The notes under the pieces were generated by a model that was given only the letters and a program-made list of their open reading frames with translations, did not search any database and was not told the origin of the DNA. From Rhodospirillaceae bacterium (lineage in GTDB: Bacteria; Pseudomonadota; Alphaproteobacteria; GCA-2731375): a stretch of 64,000 nucleotides of DNA. The stretch is taken from NCBI GenBank assembly GCA_018701215.1, contig JABIWH010000050.1:1-64000 (forward strand). Direction: 5' to 3'. This document shows, piece after piece, positions 8,163-16,752 of the stretch (positions are counted from its first letter, which is position 1; every line of letters starts with the position of its first letter). The position numbers and the translations under genes are program-made.

Positions 8163-8205
8163 ACGGCGGCCGGCGAAAGCGTCGGCCGCCGTTGCCTTTT
8201 CCTTT
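8163..8205 (+). terminator. Strong stem-loop with T-rich tail (possible small-RNA terminator)
   Basis: ACGGCGGCCG at 8163-8172 pairs perfectly with CGGCCGCCGT at 8183-8192, with further possible G-C pairs inside the loop. It is followed by TGCCTTTTCCTTTC. On the plus strand this looks like a Rho-independent terminator, yet no plus-strand gene precedes it: the nearest upstream gene, mcd, points the other way. A second hairpin, GGCCCGATG (8096-8104) with CATCG..GGGCC (8126-8137), lies just upstream. Together they suggest the 3' part of an unannotated small RNA transcribed rightwards. Confidence 0.45.
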
Positions 8206-8415
8206 CGCACAAATCTTGATGCGGCAGGATATTTCGGGCCCAAGTGTGACGGCCATCAACGTTTGGGCGATCCTTTCGATGCTAGTCTTATTCCTAGGCG
8301 CGGATCTGTGCCCAAGGCTTCTTGTGAGAGTGGCCGTCCCCGTTACCCTTCCTCCGGCGCAGGCGGCGGCGGTCCAGAGGTGTCAGGGCCCGATCCGCGC
8401 CGCTTTTCCGAAAAA

Positions 8416-8511
8416 TCAGGCAACCAAGGCGCCCACCATAGCGCCCCAGGTAACGGCGTGCATTTTCCCGGCAAATTCCCCAGCAAATTTGAATGTCTGC
8501 GCCGCCGCCAT
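8416..8511 (-). CDS. Possible 31-residue membrane peptide
   Basis: A minus-strand frame starting ATG (8511) encodes a 31-residue peptide. It has a short polar head containing TFKFAGEFAGK and a hydrophobic tail, VTWGAMVGALVA, long enough to be a marginal membrane helix. A weak GTGAG precedes the start. The composition is loosely reminiscent of small oxidase-associated subunits, but I do not recognise a family and the frame could be chance. Included only as a candidate. Confidence 0.18.
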   Translation of the reverse strand: MAAAQTFKFAGEFAGKMHAVTWGAMVGALVA

Positions 8512-8688
8512 CTCACAGCAGCTACATTAGAATTTTCTAAAATATTTACAAACCATTACATTTTCGGCACAAGTATGACATAATCACCTTGGATTTGAGG
8601 GCTATCCGAAGAAATCGGCTAAGTCGGCACCGCACAATCTCTCGCGCATGATACTCGCGCGCAAGATAGCAACCTTGGTTCGGAATCT

Positions 8689-10224
8689 ATGACGACAGCG
8701 GATAACAACAGCCCCCGGGGCACCCTTCCGCCTTTCTCGGACTGGCCCGTGGCCTACCTTGGCAGCTTCGTGCTGCATATCCTCATTCTATATCCATTTA
8801 TTTTCTTCGCGGCGGCCCCCGTGCCGCTGCCGGACCTGATCGAAATCTCGTTGGTTTTCGAGCAACCGGAACCAGAGCCAAGCCTGGCCGAACAACAGAC
8901 GACCCCGGAGCAACCGGTGCGGCAGACAGAACCCAGGCTTGATCAGACAGCCGTGCCAGATCCGGCCATCGAGAAACTGCCTGAAGAACCGGCAAAGCCG
9001 GAATTGCCGCCGCGACAGGAACTGGCGGAAACAAAGATCTTGGCGGAGCCAGCGAAAGCCACACTGGAGGACAAGATTGATCGCACCAAAGCGAAAGACC
9101 AGACGGCCGTGCCGAAGTTAGCTGCCCGGAAAACTCCTGCGGAAACAGCGAAGCCAAAACCGAAGCTAGAGCCAAAGCCGAAGCCCAAACTTGAAAGTGC
9201 CCGTCAGCCTATCCATCGACAGGTGCCGTATCTGGATCACCCGGTCAAACCCGCCGCGGCGGGCGCAATTCGCGCCGTTAGGGACAATGAGCCCCGCATG
9301 GGCCGCGAAGACTGGGACCAGCCCATGTCCGGTGGCGGCGGCCACTCTGGAGCGGCGGCAAAAGCCGCCGAGCGGTATAAACGCGCCGCCTCTCGCGGAT
9401 ATGTCATGGCGCAATACAACCTAGGCCGCGCCCTGGCCGAGGGAAGTGGCGTCGAGCAGGATAGCCAGGAAGCAGTGGAATTTTTCCGTAACGCCGCCCG
9501 GCAAGGCAACGTTCCGGCGATGTTGCGCCTGGCTGAAATGACGCTGGCAGGTGTTGGCACGGACGAGGACAGGGTCGAAGCCCACGCCCTGTACAGCTTG
9601 GCCGCGAGCATCGGCAGCATGGGCGCCGCAAAGGCCAAGATCATGTTGGCGGCGCATTTGGATCTCGCCCAGCTCGAAGAATCCCGCAATCGGACGCGGG
9701 CCATGCGGGAGATGATGCCGCCCATGGATCTGAGCAAGCAAATCGAGAAAGAGCAGGATTTGCAACTCGCCGCCGCGGAAGGAAAATTGGGCGCCGTGGA
9801 GGAATATTTACAATCGGGCGTGGATGCCAATGCGATTGATGACGAGGGCCGAACCCCCATGATCATGGCGGCTTGGCGGGGCCATCATCATGTGCTCCGC
9901 TCGCTGTTGAATTCGGGGGTGGATATCAATGCGGCGGATAATCTAGGCCGCACAGCGTTATCCTGGGCCGCCATCAATGGCTATCGGGACATCACCAAAA
10001 CACTGTTACGGGAAGCGGCGTTGGTCAATGTGCAGGGTGAAGGCGGCCTGACCCCCCTGATGCGGGCCGCCTGGAATGGTTATGAAGAAATTGTCGCGGA
10101 CCTGATCGCCAACAAGGCGGATGTACATATTACCGATAACAATGGTTTCAGCGCCCTGCGCCGCGCCACGGCGCAAAAAGAGACGCACATTATCGCCATG
10201 CTGCGCGCGGCCGGTGCCCGCTGA
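8689..10224 (+). CDS. TonB-like membrane-anchored protein with Sel1 and ankyrin repeats
   Basis: A 511-residue protein of unusual composition. Residues about 19-43 form a single membrane helix close to the N-terminus. Residues about 52-185 are a proline/glutamate/lysine-rich stretch (EQPEPEPS, KPKPKLEPKPKPKLE) like the periplasm-spanning region of TonB or TolA. Residues about 225-320 carry Sel1-type repeats (AAERYKRAASRGYVMAQYNLG, AVEFFRNAARQGNVPAMLRL). Residues about 355-508 carry four to five ankyrin repeats (DEGRTPMIMAAWRGHHHVLR, NLGRTALSWAAINGYRDI). No TonB C-terminal energy-transduction domain is present. The likely topology is inner-membrane anchored with a large periplasmic protein-binding part. 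It is a lone gene, and no partner ExbB/ExbD is nearby. Function unknown; a scaffold is the reasonable guess. Confidence 0.8.
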   Translation: MTTADNNSPRGTLPPFSDWPVAYLGSFVLHILILYPFIFFAAAPVPLPDLIEISLVFEQPEPEPSLAEQQTTPEQPVRQTEPRLDQTAVPDPAIEKLPEEPAKPELPPRQELAETKILAEPAKATLEDKIDRTKAKDQTAVPKLAARKTPAETAKPKPKLEPKPKPKLESARQPIHRQVPYLDHPVKPAAAGAIRAVRDNEPRMGREDWDQPMSGGGGHSGAAAKAAERYKRAASRGYVMAQYNLGRALAEGSGVEQDSQEAVEFFRNAARQGNVPAMLRLAEMTLAGVGTDEDRVEAHALYSLAASIGSMGAAKAKIMLAAHLDLAQLEESRNRTRAMREMMPPMDLSKQIEKEQDLQLAAAEGKLGAVEEYLQSGVDANAIDDEGRTPMIMAAWRGHHHVLRSLLNSGVDINAADNLGRTALSWAAINGYRDITKTLLREAALVNVQGEGGLTPLMRAAWNGYEEIVADLIANKADVHITDNNGFSALRRATAQKETHIIAMLRAAGAR

Positions 10225-10259
10225 GAAAATTCCGCACACAACGCGGTTCCGGAAATTCG

Positions 10260-11990
10260 CTAGCCCTTCGAGATGGATACCTGGCCCGCGATCCCTTCAA
10301 CGGCCAAGTGAGCCGAGCGCACCGCGCCTTCCATCCAGCCGGGCATGTAGGAGACAAAATCACCGGCAAGAAATACGCGGCCCTGTGGGAAATTCGTAAT
10401 GCGCCGATAGATATCGGGCTGGCTTTCCGCTGTCTCATCCGCCCAGCCGCCGGCAAAATGCGGCATGTTTTGCCAGGCGATTGAGACGCCCCGGTCCGCG
10501 TAGACCTTGTCGCGAAAATTAGCGTGCAGTTTCCCACCGCCCTGCAAGGCGCTTTCGAGGCGTTCGTGGTGGCTCAATTCGCCGAATTTCGCCGCCGGTT
10601 CTCCCCGGTTATAGGCGCCGGTCAAGGTGCCGGTTCGGTTGAAAAATCCATCCGACGGATACCAGATCTGGCTGATCGGCAACTTGGTCCAGCTTATGCC
10701 GCCGTAGATTCGGGTCTCCGTCTCCCAAAAGCGGTAGCGCGCCTGCCAGCCAACCTTGCAGGCCGCCATTTCATTCACCTGTGCCAGGGCCTCCGTGAAG
10801 GCGACGGTAAAATTATTGCGCACCTGCGCCAGAAGATTAGGCGCCATGGTTGATATGCAGAAATCAAAAGTCTTGTTACCTGGACGACGCCCCGACCATT
10901 CGACCTTCACTTTGCTGCCCTCGGCCACGTTTGCAATAGCCGTGACCGGGTTGCCCAGTTTGACCAAATCCTGGACCCGCCGCCCACCGTCCACGCCAAC
11001 CCGCTGTTTCAGCAGGCGTTGCCAAAGCATGTCCATGCCGCCCCTGGGTTGCAGCAGGGATGTCTGCCAATAGGACCGCATGTCGTGGAAGATCTCTTCA
11101 TTCCAGAACCGGGAGGCCAGGATCTCTTCCAAGCCAACGTGGGGATGCAGCTTTCCCGGGCGGCGCCCAGCCCCAGGTAGAACAGCGTAACCGGCACGGT
11201 TTGTCCCGGCATAGTACATATTCCGGCCAGCCTCCTCTGGATCGCCCTTCAGATCACCGAATTCCTTGATCATGCGCAGAAATGACTGTCGGTCAGCGGT
11301 ACCAAGATAGGGCGCGAGTTTTCCGTCACCCGCCAGTTTCGCCAATATGTCCGAGATTTCGCCGCGCAGGTCGTGCTTGATCCGGCGCAGCTGGATGGGC
11401 TGGCCCTCGTTGAATTTGTCCGACTGCAACAAATTGGCCCGCGTGGCGAAAATAAACGGTTCCATCTCGACATTCAATTCACGGGCCAGATTAAGCACCG
11501 CGATGTGAAAGCTTGGAATGCGCCCCGGACCCGCGTTGAGAAATAATTCCTCTGGATATGTTCCGGGCCGCCGGTCCCAGCCGTCATCAAAAAACCGGCA
11601 AATCTGCAACGGGCCGCCGTTTTCCTGGAAGCGGTCGGCGTAGGAATCTTCGCCGATGCCGTATCGCTCTTTGTTGTATTTTTTATAGATCTCGGCCTCC
11701 GGCCTGAGCGTCAGGCTGCGGCCGCCGTAGCGGTTGTTCGCCTCGAACACGGTCACCTCGAAGCCGGCCTTCGCCAGATAGTAGGACGAGGTCAGACCGG
11801 CAATGCCGGCACCGATGACCGCGACACTCTTTCCAGCGCCGATATTTGGGCGCAGCCGTGGCGCCATCGCATGGTCCCGGTTGGCGGCCCGGGCAAAGGT
11901 ATCCCGCCCCAACAGCACCGCCGCGCCTGCCGCGGCCGTCGTTGCCAGCAAAAATTGCCGCCGTGACGCTGCCATCTCGCTTGCCCCCAT
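10260..11990 (-). CDS. Tat-exported flavin amine oxidase
   Basis: A 576-residue FAD-dependent amine oxidase-superfamily protein. The N-terminus MGASEMAASRRQFLLATT has a twin-arginine motif (R10-R11) followed by a hydrophobic stretch and a cleavage-like AAN, so it should be folded in the cytoplasm and exported. The dinucleotide-binding motif VAVIGAGIAGLTSSYYLAKA with the acidic end VFEANNRYGGRS follows. The C-terminus has the matching FAD segment GRVFLAGDFVSYMPGWMEGA, where a Trp sits beside the flavin as in monoamine/L-amino-acid oxidases. It oxidises an amine or amino acid with release of H2O2; the substrate is unknown. ATG 11990 is chosen because GGGAG precedes it; a longer frame from 12029 adds a non-Tat head. 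It is convergent with the preceding gene. Confidence 0.82.
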   Translation of the reverse strand: MGASEMAASRRQFLLATTAAAGAAVLLGRDTFARAANRDHAMAPRLRPNIGAGKSVAVIGAGIAGLTSSYYLAKAGFEVTVFEANNRYGGRSLTLRPEAEIYKKYNKERYGIGEDSYADRFQENGGPLQICRFFDDGWDRRPGTYPEELFLNAGPGRIPSFHIAVLNLARELNVEMEPFIFATRANLLQSDKFNEGQPIQLRRIKHDLRGEISDILAKLAGDGKLAPYLGTADRQSFLRMIKEFGDLKGDPEEAGRNMYYAGTNRAGYAVLPGAGRRPGKLHPHVGLEEILASRFWNEEIFHDMRSYWQTSLLQPRGGMDMLWQRLLKQRVGVDGGRRVQDLVKLGNPVTAIANVAEGSKVKVEWSGRRPGNKTFDFCISTMAPNLLAQVRNNFTVAFTEALAQVNEMAACKVGWQARYRFWETETRIYGGISWTKLPISQIWYPSDGFFNRTGTLTGAYNRGEPAAKFGELSHHERLESALQGGGKLHANFRDKVYADRGVSIAWQNMPHFAGGWADETAESQPDIYRRITNFPQGRVFLAGDFVSYMPGWMEGAVRSAHLAVEGIAGQVSISKG

Positions 11991-12201
11991 TGTGCTCCCC
12001 CTATTCCGGCAAGCCGAACCAATTCGCACCTTGAACTCATAACAAGTTACAGTGATTACAGATGGAACAGTAAAGAATGGCTACGAGCAGGTCTGTACGC
12101 CCCTTCGGACAGGGATAAGTGGAACCCGTGGTTCAATTGTCGCCGCTATGGGCAGCCTATGCCATCAGCGCCAAGCAGCTATTGAACGAACGATCAGGTT
12201 T

Positions 12202-13134
12202 TTATAAGCCCGTATTCACGATCAACGGCGAGGTGCAACGTCCAAGGCAATAAAGCGGGTCGTCGTTTGCACCTAAACTGGTTGGCGGACTGCCCACGAA
12301 CAGCATATCGACACAATCGTCGGTCTGAACCTGCGTCAAGGGGTAGGTGGAGGGAAGCGGCGCAATCGTACTCCAAGCGGGCGGTGTATTGGTCGGCGGC
12401 GTTTGCCACCCCCTTAGCTTAACCTCCACGATTTCAAGTTCGCCGGCGCCAACATACAGTTTCTGCGTCAGTCCAAGACTGTATACTCTGCTCACCATGG
12501 CGCCATTGAATGGTATGACGCCACCGAATAGCTCGTCCGACGGACCCGCATTTCTATGGATAACCCGCGCGCCTTTGCTTTTGCTTTTCAACTCAAACCG
12601 AAATTCAATATGCTTTGCGGGAGGCAATTCAGCCCCGGTTTGCACGTTTATTTTTTTGATTTCGATTGATGTTATGGCCACCAATTTGTTCAGAGTTCCG
12701 CATTTTTCAGGAGGATTTGGACAGCCATTTTCCATTGTGAAACTGTATTCGGATTTAATAAGTTGCCCTGACATATTTATTTGGACGTGAACTCCCTTAT
12801 TAAATTTCCCATTTTCTCTCACCTTGCCACGGGCGGCGGCAAGGAAGGCCTGGGTATGCATGCCGCCAAGGCCTTTTAGAAAGCTTTTTCCCGAATTTTC
12901 GATGGCATCAATTTTGTCATTGAGGCTCTGACCCGGACTTGGGCGAATGTATTTCGCCAATGCATCATTCAGTTTGTTTTCATCGAAAATGGCGTTTACG
13001 GAATCGACCCCGCCGATCACCAGGGTCGTATTCGTCGGCTGCCCCAGCGCTCCGCTGGAGGTCAGCATGGATCCAGCCAAAATGACGAATAATGTCAGAA
13101 TCAAAGCAAAACAAGTTGTTCCATGATGTCGCAT
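12202..13134 (-). CDS. Secreted protein of unknown function
   Basis: A 310-residue protein with a Sec signal peptide (basic MRHHGTTC head, hydrophobic FALILTLFVILAGSMLTS, cleavage near SGALGQ). The mature part is rich in Asn, Lys and Ile compared with neighbours and contains four or more Cys (NGCPNPPEKCGTL, DDCVDML, LYCLGRCTS), which could form disulfides in the periplasm or outside the cell. A middle segment, PAKHIEFRFELKSKSKGARV, suggests beta-strands. I recognise no domain. AT-rich codon use distinguishes it from adjacent genes and hints at horizontal gain. Upstream (13153-13160) there is a TTAACCAT sequence, identical to a CtrA half-site, whose significance is uncertain. Confidence 0.6.
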   Translation of the reverse strand: MRHHGTTCFALILTLFVILAGSMLTSSGALGQPTNTTLVIGGVDSVNAIFDENKLNDALAKYIRPSPGQSLNDKIDAIENSGKSFLKGLGGMHTQAFLAAARGKVRENGKFNKGVHVQINMSGQLIKSEYSFTMENGCPNPPEKCGTLNKLVAITSIEIKKINVQTGAELPPAKHIEFRFELKSKSKGARVIHRNAGPSDELFGGVIPFNGAMVSRVYSLGLTQKLYVGAGELEIVEVKLRGWQTPPTNTPPAWSTIAPLPSTYPLTQVQTDDCVDMLFVGSPPTSLGANDDPLYCLGRCTSPLIVNTGL

Positions 13135-13313
13135 CGGTGAGCCCCCAAGTCGTTAACCATATCCATTTTTGAATAGTATACGCATGGAGATTTGTAATTA
13201 ATATGAATTTTTAGCAACTCTCTGAGCAGATTTTTATGAACGACGGCAACTACGACATCTTGAAAGGCCTTGCCGACATGGGCCGGTTGATGGCGATCAC
13301 GGCGCGCTAGGTA

Positions 13314-14180
13314 TCAAACCCGATGCCAGTCCGCGACCGCCTGGCTGAGCGCGGCCAAGCTGTGGGAATTTTCCAATTCCGTCATGATCGCGGATATCTC
13401 CGCCGGCGGCGCGGCAAGCTCGTGGGTCGGCACGGCAAGCTCGTATACCGAGCCAGAGGCGGGATAAAGCGTATCGACATGCAATATGCGGCAGTTCCGA
13501 TGTTGCAGCATATGCGCGAACAGGCGTTCATAGGTCAGCGGGTCATAGCCAGTCCCGGCGGCCGCTTGTGCCTCTGGTACAAGGCCGAGAATGGCGGCGG
13601 TGGTCCTGGCGTCCTGCCAGATCTGCTCTAACACGTTGAGCGGCGCATCGCGGCTTTCGTTGGCATGCTTCGGGTTGGCGATCGATGCCTGGCGTTTGGC
13701 TTCGATCTTCGCCCTGACCTCGCCCGAGGGCACGGGCACAAAAAACATGGCGCCCTCGCCGCCCAACAGCGGCTCCACCGGATCGTCATGCTGTTGCAGC
13801 AGTTCGACAAATCTGTTGCCGACAATCGGCACCTCGCCAATCAGCAGATGCCCCGGATCGGAGAATGCCTGGTTCCACTGCCGCACCGCCCGCCGGGCCC
13901 ATAGACCGGCTGCCTTGCGGATGATGGGATGGGTAAAACCGTCCACCTCCGGGTACTTCGCCAAAATGGCCTCGGTCTCGAAGGCTGCCCGGGCAATATC
14001 CCATTGCAGCAAATGCACCACCCGGCCGGCCCGCGCCGCCATGAGGGTCTGTTGCTGGAGGAACAGCGACTTGCCCACGCCCGGCAGGCCGGCATAAAAA
14101 ATCAGCCGACGGGTTTCAGCCGCCGCCGTCATTGCCGCGCCGATTTCCGTATCGGGCTGGATCACCATGGCCTCAGGCAT
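13314..14180 (-). CDS. P-loop NTPase/kinase-like protein coupled to gluQ
   Basis: A 288-residue protein with a clear Walker A motif, YAGLPGVGKSLFLQQQ, near residue 30. A zeta-toxin/kinase-like order follows: a LLQWDIARAAFE segment with Asp, then GHLLIGEVPIVGNRF with a hydrophobic strand and Glu resembling a Walker B. It is probably a small-molecule or nucleotide kinase, or an ATP-dependent regulator, but I do not recognise the exact family. The ATG at 14180 lies inside the last codons of gluQ (ATGCCTGA shares bases with the gluQ stop), preceded by GAGAGGA, so the two are translationally coupled. A longer reading from 14267 would begin inside gluQ with a non-homologous head and is rejected. 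Confidence 0.72.
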   Translation of the reverse strand: MPEAMVIQPDTEIGAAMTAAAETRRLIFYAGLPGVGKSLFLQQQTLMAARAGRVVHLLQWDIARAAFETEAILAKYPEVDGFTHPIIRKAAGLWARRAVRQWNQAFSDPGHLLIGEVPIVGNRFVELLQQHDDPVEPLLGGEGAMFFVPVPSGEVRAKIEAKRQASIANPKHANESRDAPLNVLEQIWQDARTTAAILGLVPEAQAAAGTGYDPLTYERLFAHMLQHRNCRILHVDTLYPASGSVYELAVPTHELAAPPAEISAIMTELENSHSLAALSQAVADWHRV

Positions 14181-15045
14181 ATGGCATCCTCTCAAAACCC
14201 AGGGTACGGCGCAGCTCCGCCGGGTCCCGGCCCTCGTCACGCAATTGCGCCAGACTGACGGCGCCATGGCGCTTGGCTAGACGGGCGCCCTTGTCGTCCA
14301 GCAGCAGACGGTGATGGTCATAGCCAGGCGTCGGCAGGCCCAGCAAGGCCTGCAATAACCGATGCACGTGGGTGGCTTCGAACAGATCAGCGCCACGGGT
14401 AACAATGGTGATGCCCTGCAGGGCATCATCCACCGTGACCGCCAGATGATAGGACGTGGGCGTGTCCTTGCGGGCCAAGACCACGTCGCCATGCAGGCCG
14501 GGCCGCAAAGCCTGCCGGCCAAGTTGTTGGTCGTGCCAATGCAGACCGGGGCCGACCCGGCCGGCGGCCAGGCCGCTGTCCAGCCGTATGGCGTAGGCCG
14601 CACCGGCGGCGATCCTGTCCTCGCGCTCCCCTGAAGACAGCCGCCGGCAGATACCGGGATAGAGGGCGCCGTCCGGCCCATGGGTGCCATGGGGGGCTGC
14701 GGGCGCGGCGGCGATTTCCCGGGCGATTTCCTTTCGGGTGCAAAAGCAAGGATAGCTCAGGCCGGCATCCGCCAGGGTTGCAAGCGCCTTGGCATAGTCC
14801 GCCAGATGCTCGGATTGCCGGCGAACTGGTTCTTGCCACCGCAGACCCAGCCAAGCCAGATCCGCCAACATGGCGGCCTCGTGTTCGGGGCGGCAGCGGG
14901 TTTGATCGATATCCTCCACCCGCAACAAAAAGCGTCCGCCCAAACGTTGCGCCGCCGCAAAACTATACAGCGCCGAGAAACCGTTGCCCAAATGCAGGGG
15001 CCCGGTGGGGCTGGGAGCAAATCTGAGGATGTCGGTCGGTGACAA
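14173..15045 (-). CDS. gluQ: Glutamyl-Q tRNA(Asp) synthetase
   Basis: A 290-residue class I synthetase paralogue that charges glutamate onto the queuosine of tRNA-Asp. It has the GluRS-like HIGH region (FAPSPTGPLHLGN), a LLRVEDIDQTR segment, a zinc-binding set CFC...YPGIC as in YadB, and a KMSKS-equivalent GARLAKRHG. It lacks the anticodon-binding domain, which fits the short length. The start is TTG at 15045, since the catalytic domain begins within ten residues and no ATG is available upstream. It is divergent from the 3-hydroxyacyl-CoA dehydrogenase gene across 53 bp, and its stop overlaps the P-loop gene downstream. Confidence 0.92.
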   Translation of the reverse strand: MSPTDILRFAPSPTGPLHLGNGFSALYSFAAAQRLGGRFLLRVEDIDQTRCRPEHEAAMLADLAWLGLRWQEPVRRQSEHLADYAKALATLADAGLSYPCFCTRKEIAREIAAAPAAPHGTHGPDGALYPGICRRLSSGEREDRIAAGAAYAIRLDSGLAAGRVGPGLHWHDQQLGRQALRPGLHGDVVLARKDTPTSYHLAVTVDDALQGITIVTRGADLFEATHVHRLLQALLGLPTPGYDHHRLLLDDKGARLAKRHGAVSLAQLRDEGRDPAELRRTLGFERMPYA

Positions 15046-15098
15046 GGATGGGCCTATTGGGTTATCAGGGGAGCAACAAATACTTTAGGGAGACTAAC

Positions 15099-15995
15099 AT
15101 GTCAGATAGCACGATTGCGGTACTGGTTGCAGGTTCAGGTGTCATGGGCAAAGGCATTGCGCTGTCATTCGCGCGGGCCGGCCTGAAGACCGCGATTTTA
15201 AGCCGCAACCCGGATGCGGTCAGTGGCGTCGAGCCAGGCGTCGACGTCCTAGGCGCCCTGCCCGAGGCGGCACCGGAGCTGATCATTGAAACTATTCCGG
15301 AAGTGATGGATCTGAAGTTGGAGCTGAATGCCCAGATCGAAGCGGCCTATCAGGGCAACACGATCATCGCCTCCAACACCTCGTCCCTGCCCTTGCAGAC
15401 ACTGGCGGACGCGCTGCTTTATCCGGCAAAATTCTGCGGCATGCACTATTTTCAGCCAGCCGACGTAACGCCCATCGTTGAAGTCGCCGCCGTGGCGCAA
15501 AGCGACGAGGCCACCATTCAAACGGCCCTGTCCCTGTTGCGCCAGGCCGGCAAGCAGCCCATTGCGCTGTCAGAACCCGTGGACGGACTGTTGATTAACC
15601 GCCTGCAGCAAGCCATCTATCACGAGGCCTACAGCCTGATTGACCGGGGCATTTGCAGCGCCGAGGATATTGATCTGGCCGCCAAGCAGCTGTTGGGCCC
15701 GCGCATGAGCGTGACCGGGATGATTGAGCAAAAGGATCTCTCGGGCCTGGACACCCATGCCCTGGCGCAGCGGGAACTGATCCCGACCCTGCATCTGAGC
15801 CGGGAGCCCAGCCCGGTGGTGCAGCGCAAGTACGCCGCCGGTCATTTCGGCACCAAGTCCGGCACCGGATTCTACGATTGGCGCGAAATGGATGTCCCCG
15901 CCTATCGTCAGGATACCGGCGCCCTGTTGACCAAGATACTGCAACTGCTGAACAGTGAGCGTCCAGCCGCGCCGCCCGCTGCCCCAGAAGACTAA
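15099..15995 (+). CDS. 3-hydroxyacyl-CoA dehydrogenase (stand-alone)
   Basis: A 298-residue NAD-dependent 3-hydroxyacyl-CoA dehydrogenase, oxidising the L-3-hydroxyl of acyl-CoA thioesters. The Rossmann start is VLVAGSGVMGKGIALSFARA. The substrate-site segments are IASNTSSLP (Ser/Asn) and KFCGMHYFQPADVTPIVEV, with the catalytic His in MHYFQP. The C-terminal domain follows with VDGLLINRLQQAIYHEA and ends with FGTKSGTGFYDW, a family signature, plus an Ala/Pro tail. ATG 15099 is preceded by TAGGGAGA; a longer frame from 15039 would overlap the divergent gluQ. It heads a plus-strand run with the AlkA-like gene 18 bp downstream. Confidence 0.87.
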   Translation: MSDSTIAVLVAGSGVMGKGIALSFARAGLKTAILSRNPDAVSGVEPGVDVLGALPEAAPELIIETIPEVMDLKLELNAQIEAAYQGNTIIASNTSSLPLQTLADALLYPAKFCGMHYFQPADVTPIVEVAAVAQSDEATIQTALSLLRQAGKQPIALSEPVDGLLINRLQQAIYHEAYSLIDRGICSAEDIDLAAKQLLGPRMSVTGMIEQKDLSGLDTHALAQRELIPTLHLSREPSPVVQRKYAAGHFGTKSGTGFYDWREMDVPAYRQDTGALLTKILQLLNSERPAAPPAAPED

Positions 15996-16013
15996 AATAG
16001 AAGACTAAAACAT

Positions 16014-16637
16014 ATGACAAAACCGATAGAGGACGGCTTCCACCAGGTCGGGCTGTTGGAACCGCGTTTTGCCGAGGTCCTGCACCGCCATGGGGAACCG
16101 CCCTCGCGCAAGCGTCCGGGCGGTTTCGAGACGGTGCTGAAAATCATCATGCAGCAACAGGTCTCCATCGCCTCCGCTGATGCCATCTGGGGCCGGCTGC
16201 GCCGTGGCCTGGGCACAGTGAACCCAGGCGCCGTGCTTGCCCTTGATGATGACGCCTTGCGGGCGTTCGGTCTGTCCCGGCAAAAGGCCGCCTATGCCCA
16301 CAGCCTGGCCGAGGCAGTCGCATCTGGCAGCCTGAATTTCCGCAAGCTGCGCGGCATGGCGGACGAGGCGGTGATCGCTGATCTGGTGCAGATCAAGGGC
16401 ATTGGCCGCTGGACGGCGGAGATTTATCTGCTGGCCGTCATGCAGCGGCCCGACATCTGGCCGGCGGCGGACGTGGCCCTGATGGAGGCGGCACGCGACC
16501 TGCTTGGCCTGGCGGACAGGCCCACGGTCAAGCAGATGGCGCCGCTGGCGGAACCCTGGCGCCCCTATCGCACCTATGCCGCACGCCTGTTATGGCTGCA
16601 CTATCGCCACATCAGCCGGCGCGAGACGGCGGGTTAA
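16014..16637 (+). CDS. DNA-3-methyladenine glycosylase II (AlkA-type)
   Basis: A 207-residue helix-hairpin-helix-GPD DNA glycosylase that excises alkylated purines in base-excision repair. The conserved IIMQQQVSIASADAIWGRL helix, the hairpin LVQIKGIGRWTAEIYLL and the catalytic Asp in WPAADVALMEAA (the GPD position) are all present in the correct order. It lacks the N-terminal domain of E. coli AlkA and is thus the compact form, at about the expected length. The gene follows the hydroxyacyl-CoA dehydrogenase by 18 bp and is probably cotranscribed. Confidence 0.9.
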   Translation: MTKPIEDGFHQVGLLEPRFAEVLHRHGEPPSRKRPGGFETVLKIIMQQQVSIASADAIWGRLRRGLGTVNPGAVLALDDDALRAFGLSRQKAAYAHSLAEAVASGSLNFRKLRGMADEAVIADLVQIKGIGRWTAEIYLLAVMQRPDIWPAADVALMEAARDLLGLADRPTVKQMAPLAEPWRPYRTYAARLLWLHYRHISRRETAG

Positions 16638-16752
16638 AACACCAGATTTAGTGGTTCAACAGGGGCGCAACCCCACATTTCATAATTTGCCCTGGCATAA
16701 TCAACGGCGAACTGCGAAAATCATTTGAGTCGTAAGTTTGTCGGGACTTTTT

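Larger units (their letters stand above)
7962..8688. other. Intergenic region with structured RNA-like segment
   Basis: About 730 bp separate mcd (minus) from the TonB/Sel1/ankyrin gene (plus). It contains two consecutive stem-loops at 8096-8137 and 8163-8192, the second followed by a T-rich run, described separately as a possible terminator of a small plus-strand RNA. It also contains a 31-codon minus-strand frame at 8416-8511. The last 150 bp before 8689 are AT-rich and probably hold the promoter of the downstream gene, but no clear -35/-10 pair can be assigned. Confidence 0.4.

Noticed and set aside
8192..8530. 112-codon plus-strand frame upstream of the TonB-like gene
   Set aside because: Begins inside the terminator-like hairpin, has Pro/Ala-rich random composition and no homology that I can recognise.
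13236..13310. 24-codon frame MNDGNYDILKGLADMGRLMA...
   Set aside because: It starts after only a weak GAGCAG, overlaps no known family, and lies opposite to the transcription of both neighbours; not enough to call a gene.
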